Positions 1 to 8,637 of a DNA stretch of 64,000 bases are shown here, one piece after another. Each line of letters opens with the position of its first letter. Position 1 is the stretch's first letter. The stretch lies in NCBI RefSeq assembly GCF_018918075.1, contig NZ_JAHLPW010000009.1, forward strand, positions 1 through 64,000, in the 5' to 3' direction. Both the position numbers and the translations under genes were made by a program. The notes beneath the pieces were generated by a model. The model was not told where the DNA came from. It ran no database searches and saw only the letters and a list, made by a program, of their open reading frames with translations. The DNA is from Virgibacillus sp. MSJ-26. GTDB taxonomy: Bacteria; Bacillota; Bacilli; Bacillales; Amphibacillaceae.

Positions 1-46
1 GAACTACTTTCCATTTAAAGTCGGGTGAATAATATGGATTTGCCAA
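1..46 (-). CDS. Partial CDS at the left edge, N-terminus only
   Basis: On the minus strand an AAAGGAGAGG ribosome binding site sits five bases before a TTG codon, and the frame stays open to the window edge (about 15 codons, beginning ANPYYSPDFKWK). The ribosome binding site and spacing are good, but the piece is too short to assign a family or exclude chance. Confidence 0.35.
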   Translation of the reverse strand, partial: MANPYYSPDFKWKVV

Positions 47-329
47 TGAATACCTCTCCTTTTGAATAGTTGTTTTTTTATTTTTTAACTGTCTACTCAA
101 AAGGGAGCATATCAAAGCGTAGCGTATTTCCGTAGCGATGGTTTACCTCATTCTTTTAATAGATAGTGTTAAATTACCACACAGTTTATGAATTTCGTGT
201 ATAAACAGCTTTCTTTATCAGTCAACGAAAAACCATAGTTCGATTGCCACGCTTAACGTATTGTCTGGAAAATGATTAGAGGAACTATAAGCAAAATCTC
301 GTTTACTATGCGAAAGTTGAATTTATTAA
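47..329. other. Intergenic stretch with no gene seen
   Basis: AT-rich sequence between the partial left-edge gene and the ywpF-like gene. I see no convincing ORF with a ribosome binding site, no riboswitch signature and no clear terminator hairpin. It probably carries the promoter of the left-edge gene and the 3' end of the ywpF-like transcript. Confidence 0.4.
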
Positions 330-740
330 TTACACAAGTTCTTTGAAACGCTTAAGCAGCTCCTCGCCTTGGTAACCTTTAGTGATGAGATTACTTAATA
401 AATCTTCTACCATACTTTTACGCCTATCAACCATTTCTCCAATTAATAGTACATTCATAAAGTCTCCAATGTCATTTAACCCTAAAATTCGACTGTTTAA
501 AGTAACAGGTGCATTACTCTCTTTGGTTATTTTAACTTCTATCGTCGTTTGTTCGTTATTATCTTTTAACTGTTGAAATAAATCTTTATGTTGTTTATCT
601 AAATATACTTCCGTTAACCATTGACCTTCTTCATCTTCTCGATTAATCATCAATCCGTCAATAAATTCAATAGGGTGTTTTTTTATTTCTTCTTGTTCAT
701 ACAGTAGAATAGATAAAGAATTTAGTTTAAATGTTTTCAT
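330..740 (-). CDS. ywpF: YwpF-like family protein
   Basis: A 136-residue soluble protein starting MKTFKL, the start and length I recall for Bacillus YwpF (function unknown). There is no signal peptide or membrane segment; the C-terminal third is charged and helical. An AGGAGATGACC ribosome binding site precedes the ATG. It lies 26 bp downstream of moaA on the same strand and may be co-transcribed, though no link to molybdenum cofactor synthesis is known. Family assignment is from memory of the N-terminus and length. Confidence 0.7.
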   Translation of the reverse strand: MKTFKLNSLSILLYEQEEIKKHPIEFIDGLMINREDEEGQWLTEVYLDKQHKDLFQQLKDNNEQTTIEVKITKESNAPVTLNSRILGLNDIGDFMNVLLIGEMVDRRKSMVEDLLSNLITKGYQGEELLKRFKELV

Positions 741-766
741 TACCGGTCATCTCCTACTGACAATGA

Positions 767-1789
767 TTAGCCACCTATATAAGACATTTCAATTTTTTCA
801 CGGTTATCATGTTTTCGTTCAGCCCTCTCATCTGAATAGCGATCTTTTCGACCAGCCCAGAGAGAAACTAATTCTTCAGTTAGCTCTTCTTCGCTTAATC
901 CCCCACGTATTTTTTGTTTAATATCAAATCCACTGGAAGCAAATAAACAGGTATAAAGCTTACCATCTGCTGACAGTCTTAGTCTTGTGCATGTACCACA
1001 GAACGAATCAGATACGGATGATATAACACCTATTTCACCTTCACCATCAATGTATTTATACCTGGAAGCTACTTCTCCATAATAATTTTCTTCAGCAGGT
1101 TCGAGTGGCATTTTCTCATTGATTCGGTCTACAATTTGTTTTTTTGTAATAACATTGTTTAGATCCCACCCATTATGGTTACCGACATCCATAAATTCAA
1201 TAAATCGTAATATAACATCCTTATCCTTGAAATAGCGTGCTAGTGGAACAATCTGACTTTCATTCATCCCTTTTTTAACAACGGAATTCACTTTAACTTC
1301 TAAACCCGCTTTCTGAGCTGCTTCAATTCCCTTAAGAGCTGGGAGCGTCCCAACGTTACGACCATTTATTTTTTTAAACACGTCATCTTCTATCGCATCT
1401 AAACTAATATTCACACGTTTTAAGCCTGCATCTTTTAAAGCTTGGGCTTTTCTAGGTAATAGAAACGCATTCGTCGTTAATCCGATATCTGCAATACCCT
1501 CGATTTTTGTCAATTTTTGAATCAACTGTTCTAGATCTTTCCGCATTAAAGGCTCGCCACCCGTTAAGCGAATTTTTTGGACCCCTAAGCTAGCAAATTT
1601 TTCTGCTAAGCGAGTAATTTCTTCAAAACTTAATAGTTCACTTTTAGGTAAGAAAACGTAATCATCTCCAAAAACCTCTTTAGGCATACAATATGTACAC
1701 CTTAAGTTACATTTATCAGTAACTGAAATTCGTAAATCCCTTAAAGGTCTTCCAAAATGATCCTTAATCGGCTCTATATGCTTAGTCAT
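767..1789 (-). CDS. moaA: GTP 3',8-cyclase MoaA (molybdenum cofactor biosynthesis)
   Basis: A radical-SAM enzyme that, with MoaC, turns GTP into cyclic pyranopterin monophosphate, the first step of molybdenum cofactor synthesis. The radical-SAM cluster motif CNLRCTYC lies near residues 27-34; the second, substrate-side cluster is the C-terminal CGTC plus a Cys in KLYTCLF. The protein ends in the Gly-Gly tail needed for activity in this family. I chose the ATG nine bases after AAAAGGAG rather than a GTG three codons earlier that overlaps that site. The gene follows moeA with a very short gap, so they form an operon. About 340 residues, full length. Confidence 0.96.
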   Translation of the reverse strand: MTKHIEPIKDHFGRPLRDLRISVTDKCNLRCTYCMPKEVFGDDYVFLPKSELLSFEEITRLAEKFASLGVQKIRLTGGEPLMRKDLEQLIQKLTKIEGIADIGLTTNAFLLPRKAQALKDAGLKRVNISLDAIEDDVFKKINGRNVGTLPALKGIEAAQKAGLEVKVNSVVKKGMNESQIVPLARYFKDKDVILRFIEFMDVGNHNGWDLNNVITKKQIVDRINEKMPLEPAEENYYGEVASRYKYIDGEGEIGVISSVSDSFCGTCTRLRLSADGKLYTCLFASSGFDIKQKIRGGLSEEELTEELVSLWAGRKDRYSDERAERKHDNREKIEMSYIGG

Positions 1790-1803
1790 CTTGTTCACTC
1801 CTT

Positions 1804-3066
1804 TTAAAAGTTTGCTTGACCCTCAAATTCATTTAATAATAAGACATCAACCAAATCGCCTGAACGATACTCTTCAGTTCCACCGGGCAAAACCATAAGT
1901 GATGTGGAATGTGCTAAGGAACTTACCACATTTGATTTGTCTTTACCCGCCAAATGAACTCTTAAATCTCCATCAGAATCATAAGTCACATAAGTTCTTA
2001 CAAATCTCGTAAAAGGATTCGCCTTTGGAAAGTCCATTGCCATCTTAGCTTTTGTACGCGTAAGGTAAGGATTTTTATTATATAAATTATACTGAATGAT
2101 TGGTCTTGCAAATAATTCAAACCCAACATAACAAGCGGACGGATTGCCAGACAAACCAAATAAAAGTTTGTTGTCTAAAATGGCAACAGTTGTTACACTG
2201 CCAGGTCTCATTGCAATTTTATTAAATAAAACATCAGCCCCTAACTCTTTATAAATGTCAGGTAATAAGTCAAAATCCCCAACAGAAACACCGCCTGTCG
2301 TTATTAAGAAGTCTACTTGACTCAAGGCTTTTTGAACCATTTCCATACTGGGATTAAATTCGTCTGCCAACTTCCCATAATAAATATAGTCGCCACCTGC
2401 TCGTTTGACTTGCGATGCAACCATGTAAGCATTAGAATTACGGATTTTTCCTGGTTCCAAAGGTTCATCAACTTCAAGCAATTCTGTTCCTGTCGCAAGA
2501 ATACCTACAATAGGTTTTTTTACAACTGATACTTCACTATAACCAAATGTGGCCATCACCGCTTTGACTCCAGGATTAATTAAAGTACCTTCTTCAACTA
2601 ATACGTCTCCTTTCCTTACTTCAGAACCCGTCTCAATAATATTTTGATTTTTTTTCATTTTATGTGTCAGAGTCATATATACTTTATCGTTTTCTTCGTA
2701 AGTGTTGCAATTTTCTAACATAGCAACGCAATCAGCTCCAACAGGGATTTGTGCTCCGGTCATAATTCGAGTGGCCTGCCCTGTCTTTATTTCCTTATCC
2801 GGTAAAATACCTGCGCCTATATGTTCCACTATTTCAAAAGTTACAGGATTATCTGAATCAGCATCTTTGGTATCTTTTGCACGAAAAGCAAATCCATCAT
2901 AAGGTGATTTATCAAATGAAGGCACATCATTTGTGGCTATGATTGGTTCGGCAAGTCTCCTGTTATCACTTTCAATAAGAGAAACTCTTTCCTCTTCACC
3001 AAGCAAACGATGTTCCATAACTAACTTTACAGCGTCTTCTACTGGAATCGGTTTTCTTATTTGCAT
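1804..3066 (-). CDS. moeA: Molybdopterin molybdenumtransferase MoeA
   Basis: Inserts molybdate into adenylated molybdopterin, the last general step of molybdenum cofactor synthesis. Typical MoeA landmarks are present: an N-terminal [15 protein letters not shown] region, the MogA-like central domain with [11 protein letters not shown], and [16 protein letters not shown], followed by a C-terminal beta domain. About 420 residues, full length. An in-frame TTG four codons upstream is possible, but it abuts the GAAAGG site. It is the first gene of a moeA-moaA unit; other cofactor genes and any molybdoenzyme are outside the window. Confidence 0.95.
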   Translation of the reverse strand: MQIRKPIPVEDAVKLVMEHRLLGEEERVSLIESDNRRLAEPIIATNDVPSFDKSPYDGFAFRAKDTKDADSDNPVTFEIVEHIGAGILPDKEIKTGQATRIMTGAQIPVGADCVAMLENCNTYEENDKVYMTLTHKMKKNQNIIETGSEVRKGDVLVEEGTLINPGVKAVMATFGYSEVSVVKKPIVGILATGTELLEVDEPLEPGKIRNSNAYMVASQVKRAGGDYIYYGKLADEFNPSMEMVQKALSQVDFLITTGGVSVGDFDLLPDIYKELGADVLFNKIAMRPGSVTTVAILDNKLLFGLSGNPSACYVGFELFARPIIQYNLYNKNPYLTRTKAKMAMDFPKANPFTRFVRTYVTYDSDGDLRVHLAGKDKSNVVSSLAHSTSLMVLPGGTEEYRSGDLVDVLLLNEFEGQANF

Positions 3067-3277
3067 CAAATCATCCAACCTTTCACAACTGTGTATATAC
3101 TATTAAGTCTAACAAACTTAGAAAAAAAATGATATTTTACCCTCTCAAAGTTCATTAAAGTGTAAAAACATTATGTCGTTTTTAAGTATTCGTGACGTGA
3201 AGGAAAAAAATAGTACGTATAAATACAGCTAAAAATTAAAAATATAAGACGTGAATAGCAAAGGAGGGTGTGTTTTT

Positions 3278-3484
3278 ATGACTGTGGGATCTCAAGTTAA
3301 ACAAACAATTGCAGGTTTAAAAAGTGCCCAAGCAAGCTTTGAACAGTTTGCATTACAAACAGAGAACAAACAAGCAAAAAAGTTATATGAAGACGCAGCT
3401 AAACAAACAATGAGTATTTTGGAATCAGTTCAACCCCGAGTCCAAGAAATAGAACAGGAAGAACCCCAATATAAAGGGTTTTAA
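3278..3484 (+). CDS. DUF1657 protein, first gene of the spoVA2mob-like operon
   Basis: A 68-residue helical, charged protein starting MTVGSQVKQT and ending EEPQYKGF, the DUF1657 pattern. AAGGAGGGTG precedes the ATG; a GTG nine codons upstream has no site of its own. DUF1657 genes are typically found in spore-specific spoVA-type operons. Two relatives lie in this operon: a near-identical-length gene after spoVAE and the C-terminus of the DUF421 protein. The biochemical role is unknown. It is about 240 bp from the rest of the operon, with a repeat and a hairpin between. Confidence 0.88.
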   Translation: MTVGSQVKQTIAGLKSAQASFEQFALQTENKQAKKLYEDAAKQTMSILESVQPRVQEIEQEEPQYKGF

Positions 3485-3487
3485 AGA

Positions 3488-3615
3488 ACAAAAGCGAAAG
3501 CGACTGGTCAGCCCCGACAAGCTTAAGCAAGAAATCGAAGTGGAGACTTTTACCACGTAGAGTTATTGCTTAAGATCTCGAGGGGCTAGGCGACAAAAGC
3601 GCTGGGCACCAGCAA
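3488..3615. repeat. Intergenic inverted-repeat element
   Basis: Two arms, AGCCCCGACAAGCTTAAGCA (from 3510) and TTGCTTAAG..AGGGGCT (3566-3587), are imperfect inverted complements around a 35-base loop, flanked by AAAGCG-type sequence. This resembles dispersed intergenic hairpin repeats common in Bacillaceae; other degenerate members are near 25.2 and 44.2 kb. It may form an mRNA structure inside the spoVA-type transcript. Confidence 0.55.
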
Positions 3616-3663
3616 TATATAAGCTGGAGATGGCCAAGTTTATTCTAAGTAAAAATAAAACAA

Positions 3664-3696
3664 GGGGGTGAAACTTGTATTGTTTTCACCCTCCCT
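3664..3696 (+). terminator. Hairpin between the DUF1657 gene and the lipoprotein gene
   Basis: GGGGGTGAAA and TTTTCACCCTCCC form a stem of about ten pairs with a nine-base loop. No long T-run follows, so it could be a weak terminator or an mRNA stabiliser rather than a full stop. It separates the first DUF1657 gene from the other six operon genes. Confidence 0.4.
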
Positions 3697-3724
3697 CAAA
3701 ATGTCTAATAACTAGGTGAATATC

Positions 3725-4186
3725 ATGAATCGAAAAAAACTGTCCGTATTAATCCTTTTGATAATTACAATGATAGCATGTAGTTCTCAGCCTAACACTT
3801 TGGAAGATAAAAATAATACAGAAGTAGAAATGACTAAAATTAATAATCCAACTTCGTTCAATCAAGATATTTCTAATCAAGCGAAAGAATATGTAAGTAA
3901 AGATAAAAACATAACCAACGTTTATGCAGTTAATACTGAAAAAAAACTTGTAGTCGCAATAGAAATCCCTCATATGAAACGATTTCAACTACAAAAAATT
4001 GAAGACAAATCAAAGAAAAAAATTAAAGAAGAATTTCCTGAAATGGATATAAATTTTTCAACTGATAAAAAAATTATCATAGAGCTAGAACAACTTGAAC
4101 AGAAATTAAAAACAAATTCTTTAACAAAAAAAGAAATGGATAAAAAGATTAAAAAGATTATCAGTTTAATGAATGAAAAAACTTAA
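3725..4186 (+). CDS. YhcN/YlaJ-family sporulation lipoprotein
   Basis: A 153-residue predicted lipoprotein: a short basic N-terminus, a hydrophobic segment and a lipobox ending IACSS give a lipidated Cys near residue 20. The mature part is highly charged and ends in a lysine-rich helical tail. Size and location match the YhcN/YlaJ lipoprotein of spoVA2mob operons. The ATG follows TAGGTGA by a few bases; the GTG three codons earlier overlaps that site. It is probably made in the forespore and anchored in the inner spore membrane. The mature sequence is poorly conserved, so the family call rests partly on context. Confidence 0.8.
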   Translation: MNRKKLSVLILLIITMIACSSQPNTLEDKNNTEVEMTKINNPTSFNQDISNQAKEYVSKDKNITNVYAVNTEKKLVVAIEIPHMKRFQLQKIEDKSKKKIKEEFPEMDINFSTDKKIIIELEQLEQKLKTNSLTKKEMDKKIKKIISLMNEKT

Positions 4187-4204
4187 ATGAAAAGGTGAAC
4201 ATAT

Positions 4205-4684
4205 ATGGCAGATAATAAAAAGAAAAACTTACCACCAGAAGCACAAAAATATCAAGCTTTCCAAAAACAAAGAGAAACGGAACGTCCAGTCTTTAAAAAT
4301 TGTTTAAAAGCTTTCTTTGTGGGTGGTTTCATTTGTGTTATAGGTCAATTTATTTCCACCTTCTATATATACTTTTTTGATTTCACCGAACAAACTGCAG
4401 GTAATCCTACAGTGGCAACCCTTATATTTATAACGATGTTACTTACAGGATTTGGGCTTTATGATAAAATAGCTCAATTTGCTGGAGCTGGTACCGCTGT
4501 TCCCGTTACAGGGTTTGGTAATTCTGTGATTTCGTCTGCCATTGAACATCGTACGGAAGGGTTTGTCCTCGGAGTTGGGGGTAATATGTTCAAATTGGCC
4601 GGATCAGTTATATTATTCGGTGTTTTCTCAGCATTTATTATTGCTTTAATCAAAACGCTCCTTATTCAATGGGGGGTTTTATAA
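4205..4684 (+). CDS. spoVAC: Stage V sporulation protein AC
   Basis: A 159-residue membrane protein with four predicted membrane segments and the SpoVAC signatures GGFICVIGQ and FAGAGTAVPVTGFGN. SpoVAC is a membrane component of the channel that moves dipicolinic acid (DPA) into the forming spore and out during germination; it has been described as mechanosensitive. Its stop codon overlaps the start of spoVAD (TAATG), so the two are translationally coupled. In this setting it is probably the accessory copy, with a main spoVA operon elsewhere. Confidence 0.95.
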   Translation: MADNKKKNLPPEAQKYQAFQKQRETERPVFKNCLKAFFVGGFICVIGQFISTFYIYFFDFTEQTAGNPTVATLIFITMLLTGFGLYDKIAQFAGAGTAVPVTGFGNSVISSAIEHRTEGFVLGVGGNMFKLAGSVILFGVFSAFIIALIKTLLIQWGVL

Positions 4685-5700
4685 TGCTACTTGGACACCG
4701 AACATGGATGTTTAACAATAATCCAGTCATCATTAATACAGGTACTGTCGGAGGTCCATTGGAAGCAGAGGGTAAAATACCTGAAGCATTTAATATCTTA
4801 CATGATGACTTATGGCTGAAACAAAGTTCCTATGAAAAAGCTCAACAGATGATGATGGAGGAAGCGAGTCAATATGCTATTAAAAATAGTCCTATCAATA
4901 AAGAACAAGTTGATTTTTTTATAAGTGGCGACTTAATTAATCAAATCACTCCAACTACATTTGCAGCTAATTCAGTTGGCACTCCTTATTTAGGTCTGTT
5001 CAGCGCATGTGCTACGTCAATGGAAGGCCTCGCTTTAGCTGCATTTATTATAAATGGAAAAGGAGCTAATTATATTCTAACTGGAACAGCAAGCCATTAT
5101 AGTGCGACTGAACGACAATTTCGTTATCCCACTGAATACGGTGGACAAAAACCACCCACTGCCCAATCGACTGTAACTGGAGCAGGTTGTGGTCTTGTAG
5201 CAAGAGAAGGTAATGGTCCTGTGGTTACATCAGCTACGATTGGTAAAGTGGTTGATATGGGTATGACCGATCCTTTTAATATGGGAGGAGCAATGGCACC
5301 AGCAGCAGTTGATACTATAATAGCCCACTTAAAAGAAAGAGATATCGATCCGTCATACTATGATTTAATCGTGACAGGTGATTTAGGGAAAGTTGGATGG
5401 AAAGTTTCCTTTGATTTGCTGAGGGAAAGAGGAATAAATGTAACTGAAGACCAATACCTAGATTGTGGAACGGCAATATATCATGATAGTCAAGGAGTTA
5501 TGTCAGGGGCAAGTGGTACCGCTTCTTCCGCAGTAGGTATTTATGGACATTTTTTAAAGTTAATTGAAACCGGTAAAATAAAAAGATTACTTGCTGTTGC
5601 CACAGGAGCTCTACATTCTCCTCTTACGGTACAACAAAAAGCAAGTATCCCGTGTATTGCACACGCTGTATCAATTGAAGCAGGAAGTGATAAATTATGA
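4684..5700 (+). CDS. spoVAD: Stage V sporulation protein AD
   Basis: A 338-residue peripheral protein with a thiolase-like fold ([29 protein letters not shown]). SpoVAD binds DPA and docks on the SpoVA membrane channel. The ATG after a GGGGGG ribosome binding site gives the family's usual start ([12 protein letters not shown]); the upstream in-frame ATG lies inside spoVAC. It overlaps spoVAC by one base and spoVAE by four (ATGA), so the three genes are tightly coupled. Confidence 0.96.
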   Translation: MLLGHRTWMFNNNPVIINTGTVGGPLEAEGKIPEAFNILHDDLWLKQSSYEKAQQMMMEEASQYAIKNSPINKEQVDFFISGDLINQITPTTFAANSVGTPYLGLFSACATSMEGLALAAFIINGKGANYILTGTASHYSATERQFRYPTEYGGQKPPTAQSTVTGAGCGLVAREGNGPVVTSATIGKVVDMGMTDPFNMGGAMAPAAVDTIIAHLKERDIDPSYYDLIVTGDLGKVGWKVSFDLLRERGINVTEDQYLDCGTAIYHDSQGVMSGASGTASSAVGIYGHFLKLIETGKIKRLLAVATGALHSPLTVQQKASIPCIAHAVSIEAGSDKL

Positions 5701-6050
5701 TTTTTCTTTGGGCATTTATCGTTGGGGGTCTAATTTGTGTGATTGGTCAAATCATGTTCGATGTATTTAAACTAACCCCAGGTCACACTTTAAGCACGTT
5801 AGTTGTTATAGGCGCAATTTTAGACGGATTTGGTTTATACCAACCCCTTATTGACTTTGCAGGAGCTGGAGCTACAGTTCCGATAACAAGTTTCGGAAAT
5901 CAATTAGTACATGGTGCAATGGCGGAAGGTGAAGAACATGGGATCATTGGTGTTGTTACAGGCATGTTTGAAGTGACCAGTTCTGGAATCTCAGCGGCAA
6001 TCGTGTTTGGAATGATTGGTGCGATATTGTTTAAACCAAAAGGTGATTAG
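5697..6050 (+). CDS. spoVAE: Stage V sporulation protein AE (SpoVAEb type)
   Basis: A 117-residue membrane protein with [26 protein letters not shown] and about three or four membrane segments. It is homologous to SpoVAC and is the short SpoVAEb form found in spoVA2mob-type operons rather than a longer SpoVAEa/b pair. It overlaps spoVAD by four bases and is followed eleven bases later by the second DUF1657 gene. Confidence 0.95.
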   Translation: MIFLWAFIVGGLICVIGQIMFDVFKLTPGHTLSTLVVIGAILDGFGLYQPLIDFAGAGATVPITSFGNQLVHGAMAEGEEHGIIGVVTGMFEVTSSGISAAIVFGMIGAILFKPKGD

Positions 6051-6061
6051 GAGGTGAAAAT

Positions 6062-6262
6062 ATGACTGTCGGGTCAGAAGTCAGAACATGTTATGCCACA
6101 ATAAAAAGCATTGAAGCAGAACTAAGCACGCTTGCTGTAGAAACTACTGATAATAAAGCAAAACAATCTTTAGAAAAAAGCATTCAAATCATGGAAGAAA
6201 TTAAAGCTGATTTGGATAAGCAACTTATTATGCTTATCAATGAGGAACCACAATACAAATAG
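6062..6262 (+). CDS. DUF1657 protein, second copy in the operon
   Basis: A 66-residue protein starting MTVGSEVRT and ending NEEPQYK, clearly paralogous to the first gene of the operon (same start, same EEPQYK end). An AGGAGGTGAAA ribosome binding site precedes it. Helical and soluble, function unknown. It is only 17 bp upstream of the DUF421 gene, and their products may act together because that protein carries its own DUF1657-like tail. Confidence 0.9.
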   Translation: MTVGSEVRTCYATIKSIEAELSTLAVETTDNKAKQSLEKSIQIMEEIKADLDKQLIMLINEEPQYK

Positions 6263-6279
6263 GAGAAAGGATAATATGT

Positions 6280-7137
6280 ATGCCTAATTGGGGTATCGTT
6301 ATTCTCAAGACTTTCACGTTAATTACATTATTGTTTTTAATGACGAAACTGCTTGGTAAAAGACAACTAGCACAGTTCACAATTTTTGAATATATTTCAG
6401 GAATCGTGTTAGGTGGCATTGTTGCTATTCATACAAGTACAATGAAATATACATTTACTTACGGTATCATCTCAATGTTTATATGGTTCATTATTACATT
6501 TGCTGTCGAACAATTCTCCTTAAAGAATAAATCTTTTCGTGACTTGTTCCAAGGAAAAAGCGCAGTACTTATCCAAAATGGAAAAATTATGGAAGATAAC
6601 CTGAAAAAAGAAGGCTTTTCAAGTGATGATCTGCTTGAGCACCTTCGTTATAAAGATATTTTTAATGTGGCTGATGTGGAATTTGCTGTATTAGAACCTT
6701 CAGGGATGGTAAATGTACTTCCTAAAAAAGAGAGTCTTCCTCCCACTGCAAAAGATCTCGAATTAAAATTAGCACCTGCTAAAGAGCCGCAAACTGTAGT
6801 AATGGATGGCGAAGTCATGCTCGAAGGACTTGCTAATCTGTCACTTAATCCTACATGGTTAGAAATAGAGCTTGAGAAAATGAACGTCAGTATTGAAAAC
6901 GTATTTCTTGGCCAAGTGGATCATCATGGACAACTAACAGTTGATTTATACGATGATAACATTGCTGTTCCAAGTCCAACGCAAAAACCCCTTCTTAAAG
7001 CACAAATGAAAAAATGCCAAGCAGATTTAGAACTCTTCGCTCTAGCAACCGAAAACGATCAATCAAAAAAAATGTATGACAAAAACAGTGAAAAATTACA
7101 ACAAGCGATTGATTTGGTTAAGCCTTATTTAAAATGA
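6280..7137 (+). CDS. DUF421-DUF1657 membrane protein ('2Duf' of spoVA2mob)
   Basis: A 285-residue protein in three parts. Residues 1-75 hold three membrane helices (MTKLLGKRQLAQFTIFEY and on), the DUF421/YetF membrane region. Residues 80-225 are the cytosolic DUF421 region (KSAVLIQNGKIM, VMDGEVM). Residues 240-285 repeat the DUF1657 pattern (QMKKCQADLELFALATEN). This fusion closes the spoVA2mob operon; as I recall, the B. subtilis version, called 2Duf, is the main cause of raised wet-heat and peroxide resistance of spores through a tighter inner membrane. An AGGAGAAAGG site precedes the ATG. Confidence 0.9.
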   Translation: MPNWGIVILKTFTLITLLFLMTKLLGKRQLAQFTIFEYISGIVLGGIVAIHTSTMKYTFTYGIISMFIWFIITFAVEQFSLKNKSFRDLFQGKSAVLIQNGKIMEDNLKKEGFSSDDLLEHLRYKDIFNVADVEFAVLEPSGMVNVLPKKESLPPTAKDLELKLAPAKEPQTVVMDGEVMLEGLANLSLNPTWLEIELEKMNVSIENVFLGQVDHHGQLTVDLYDDNIAVPSPTQKPLLKAQMKKCQADLELFALATENDQSKKMYDKNSEKLQQAIDLVKPYLK

Positions 7138-7157
7138 TTATGCTTTTTTATTAAACT

Positions 7158-7199
7158 GTTTTCGTGTAAAATAAACTTATTGTAACAACCTCACGAAAA
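7158..7199 (+). promoter_or_regulatory. Hairpin that could mask the symporter ribosome binding site
   Basis: TTTTCGTG and CACGAAAA are perfect 8-base inverted complements about 26 bases apart; the second arm overlaps the AAAAGGA ribosome binding site of the following gene. It could limit translation or be chance in AT-rich sequence. Confidence 0.3.
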
Positions 7200-7211
7200 G
7201 GACTGAACATA

Positions 7212-8438
7212 ATGAAAAGTAAATTAAAAGCATATCGTTTTCCTATAATTCTATTATTTTCAATTTTTATTGGCTCAATTATAGGATTAATTTTTGGAGA
7301 GAAAGCGGAAATTATTAAACCTCTTGGAGATGTTTTTCTTAACTTACTGTTTATGGTTGTTATCCCCCTTGTTTTTTTCACCATCGCTTCAGCTATCGCT
7401 AGCATGGATAGTATGAAACGATTAGGTAAAATCATGGGATCAATGATGACTGTTTTTATATTAACAGGACTGATTGCAGCTGTTGTCATGCTCGTCGCCA
7501 CATTAATTTTTCCACCCGGAACAGGAGCTAACATCCCGATAGAAACACCTGATAATGTTGAGGAATTAACTTTAGCTGACCAGCTGGTTCAAACCTTTAC
7601 AGTTTCTGATTTTGTAGATTTATTCTCACGTGAAAATATGCTAGCCCTCATCATCTTTTCTGTGTTAATTGGAGTCGCAACAGGGCTAACGGGTGAAAAA
7701 GGAAAACCTTTTGCGAAATTTTTAACAAGTGGTTCAGAAGTATTAATGAAATTAGTACAGCTCATTATGTACTATGCGCCTATCGGACTCGGTGCTTATT
7801 TTGCCTCTCTTATTGGTGAGTTCGGATCAGATTTAATTGGTGATTACGTTAAAGCAATTATTATTTATTATCCCGTTTCAATTTTATATTTCGTAATAGG
7901 TTTTACCCTTTATGCATTTTTGGCTGGTGGTAAAAAAGGTGTTAAACGTTTTTGGAAAAACGCTTTGTCACCTGCGGCAACATCGCTTGGGACAGGTAGC
8001 AGTATTGCTTCTCTCCCTGTAAACCTGCAAGCAGCAAAGAATATTGGTGTTCCAAAGGATATCCGTGAAACGGTTTTACCCCTCGGAGCCACGATTCATA
8101 TGGACGGCTCTTGTCTCGCCGCAATGCTAAAAATTGCGTTTATATTTGGTGTGTTTAATATGGACTTCATGGGAATCGACACATTTTTAACAGCAATTGG
8201 AATCTGTTTGCTGTCAGGCATCGTCATGAGCGGGATTCCTGGCGGTGGATTTATGGGAGAAATGATGATCATCACCCTTTATGGTTTGCCTATCGAGGCT
8301 TTACCAATTATCTCTACCATTGGAGTACTTGTTGATCCGCCGGCTACTATGATTAACGTAACAGGCGATAACGTATCAAGTATGCTTGTTACAAGACATC
8401 TGGAAGGCAAAGACTGGATGGAAACAAAAGCTAAATAA
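7212..8438 (+). CDS. Dicarboxylate/amino acid:cation symporter (DAACS family)
   Basis: A 408-residue secondary transporter with eight membrane helices and two re-entrant loops, as in GltPh/DctA. The serine-rich hairpin (LGTGSSIASLP) and second hairpin (GIPGGGFMGEMM) are visible. The sodium/substrate motif usually NMDGT reads HMDGS here, so the substrate may differ from glutamate or aspartate. A second, more typical family member lies at 27-28 kb. The gene appears to be monocistronic and is not part of the spore operon upstream. Confidence 0.9.
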   Translation: MKSKLKAYRFPIILLFSIFIGSIIGLIFGEKAEIIKPLGDVFLNLLFMVVIPLVFFTIASAIASMDSMKRLGKIMGSMMTVFILTGLIAAVVMLVATLIFPPGTGANIPIETPDNVEELTLADQLVQTFTVSDFVDLFSRENMLALIIFSVLIGVATGLTGEKGKPFAKFLTSGSEVLMKLVQLIMYYAPIGLGAYFASLIGEFGSDLIGDYVKAIIIYYPVSILYFVIGFTLYAFLAGGKKGVKRFWKNALSPAATSLGTGSSIASLPVNLQAAKNIGVPKDIRETVLPLGATIHMDGSCLAAMLKIAFIFGVFNMDFMGIDTFLTAIGICLLSGIVMSGIPGGGFMGEMMIITLYGLPIEALPIISTIGVLVDPPATMINVTGDNVSSMLVTRHLEGKDWMETKAK

Positions 8439-8455
8439 TATAGTCGTGAAAAATG

Positions 8456-8492
8456 ATTCCAGGGAGGATAATAATGATACACTACCTGGAAT
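8456..8492. repeat. Perfect inverted repeat after the symporter gene
   Basis: ATTCCAGG and CCTGGAAT are perfect complements 21 bases apart, just after the symporter stop codon. No T-run follows. It may protect the mRNA end or act with the next hairpin in termination. Confidence 0.4.
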
Positions 8493-8529
8493 GCGGTGCA
8501 AGAACAATTTCAGAGAGGATAATACTAAT

Positions 8530-8561
8530 GCCCCCTACGTAATTATTAATCACGAGGGGGC
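8530..8561. terminator. Hairpin between convergent genes
   Basis: GCCCCCT and AGGGGGC form a strong GC stem with an 18-base loop, between the symporter (plus) and the alcohol dehydrogenase-like gene (minus). There is only a weak T-run on either side. It is the best candidate terminator for this convergent pair. Confidence 0.5.
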
Positions 8562-8637
8562 TTACCAAGTCTCTGTAGAAAGCGTAGCGATTTTTAGCAA
8601 CTTTGGAATATCACCTTCAGTCGTCAATCAGCTACTT

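Noticed and set aside
3079..3277. Forespore sigma-F or sigma-G promoter before the spoVA-type operon
   Set aside because: Several GTATT- and GTGTA-like boxes occur, but none has a matching -10 element at the right spacing, so I do not assign a promoter.
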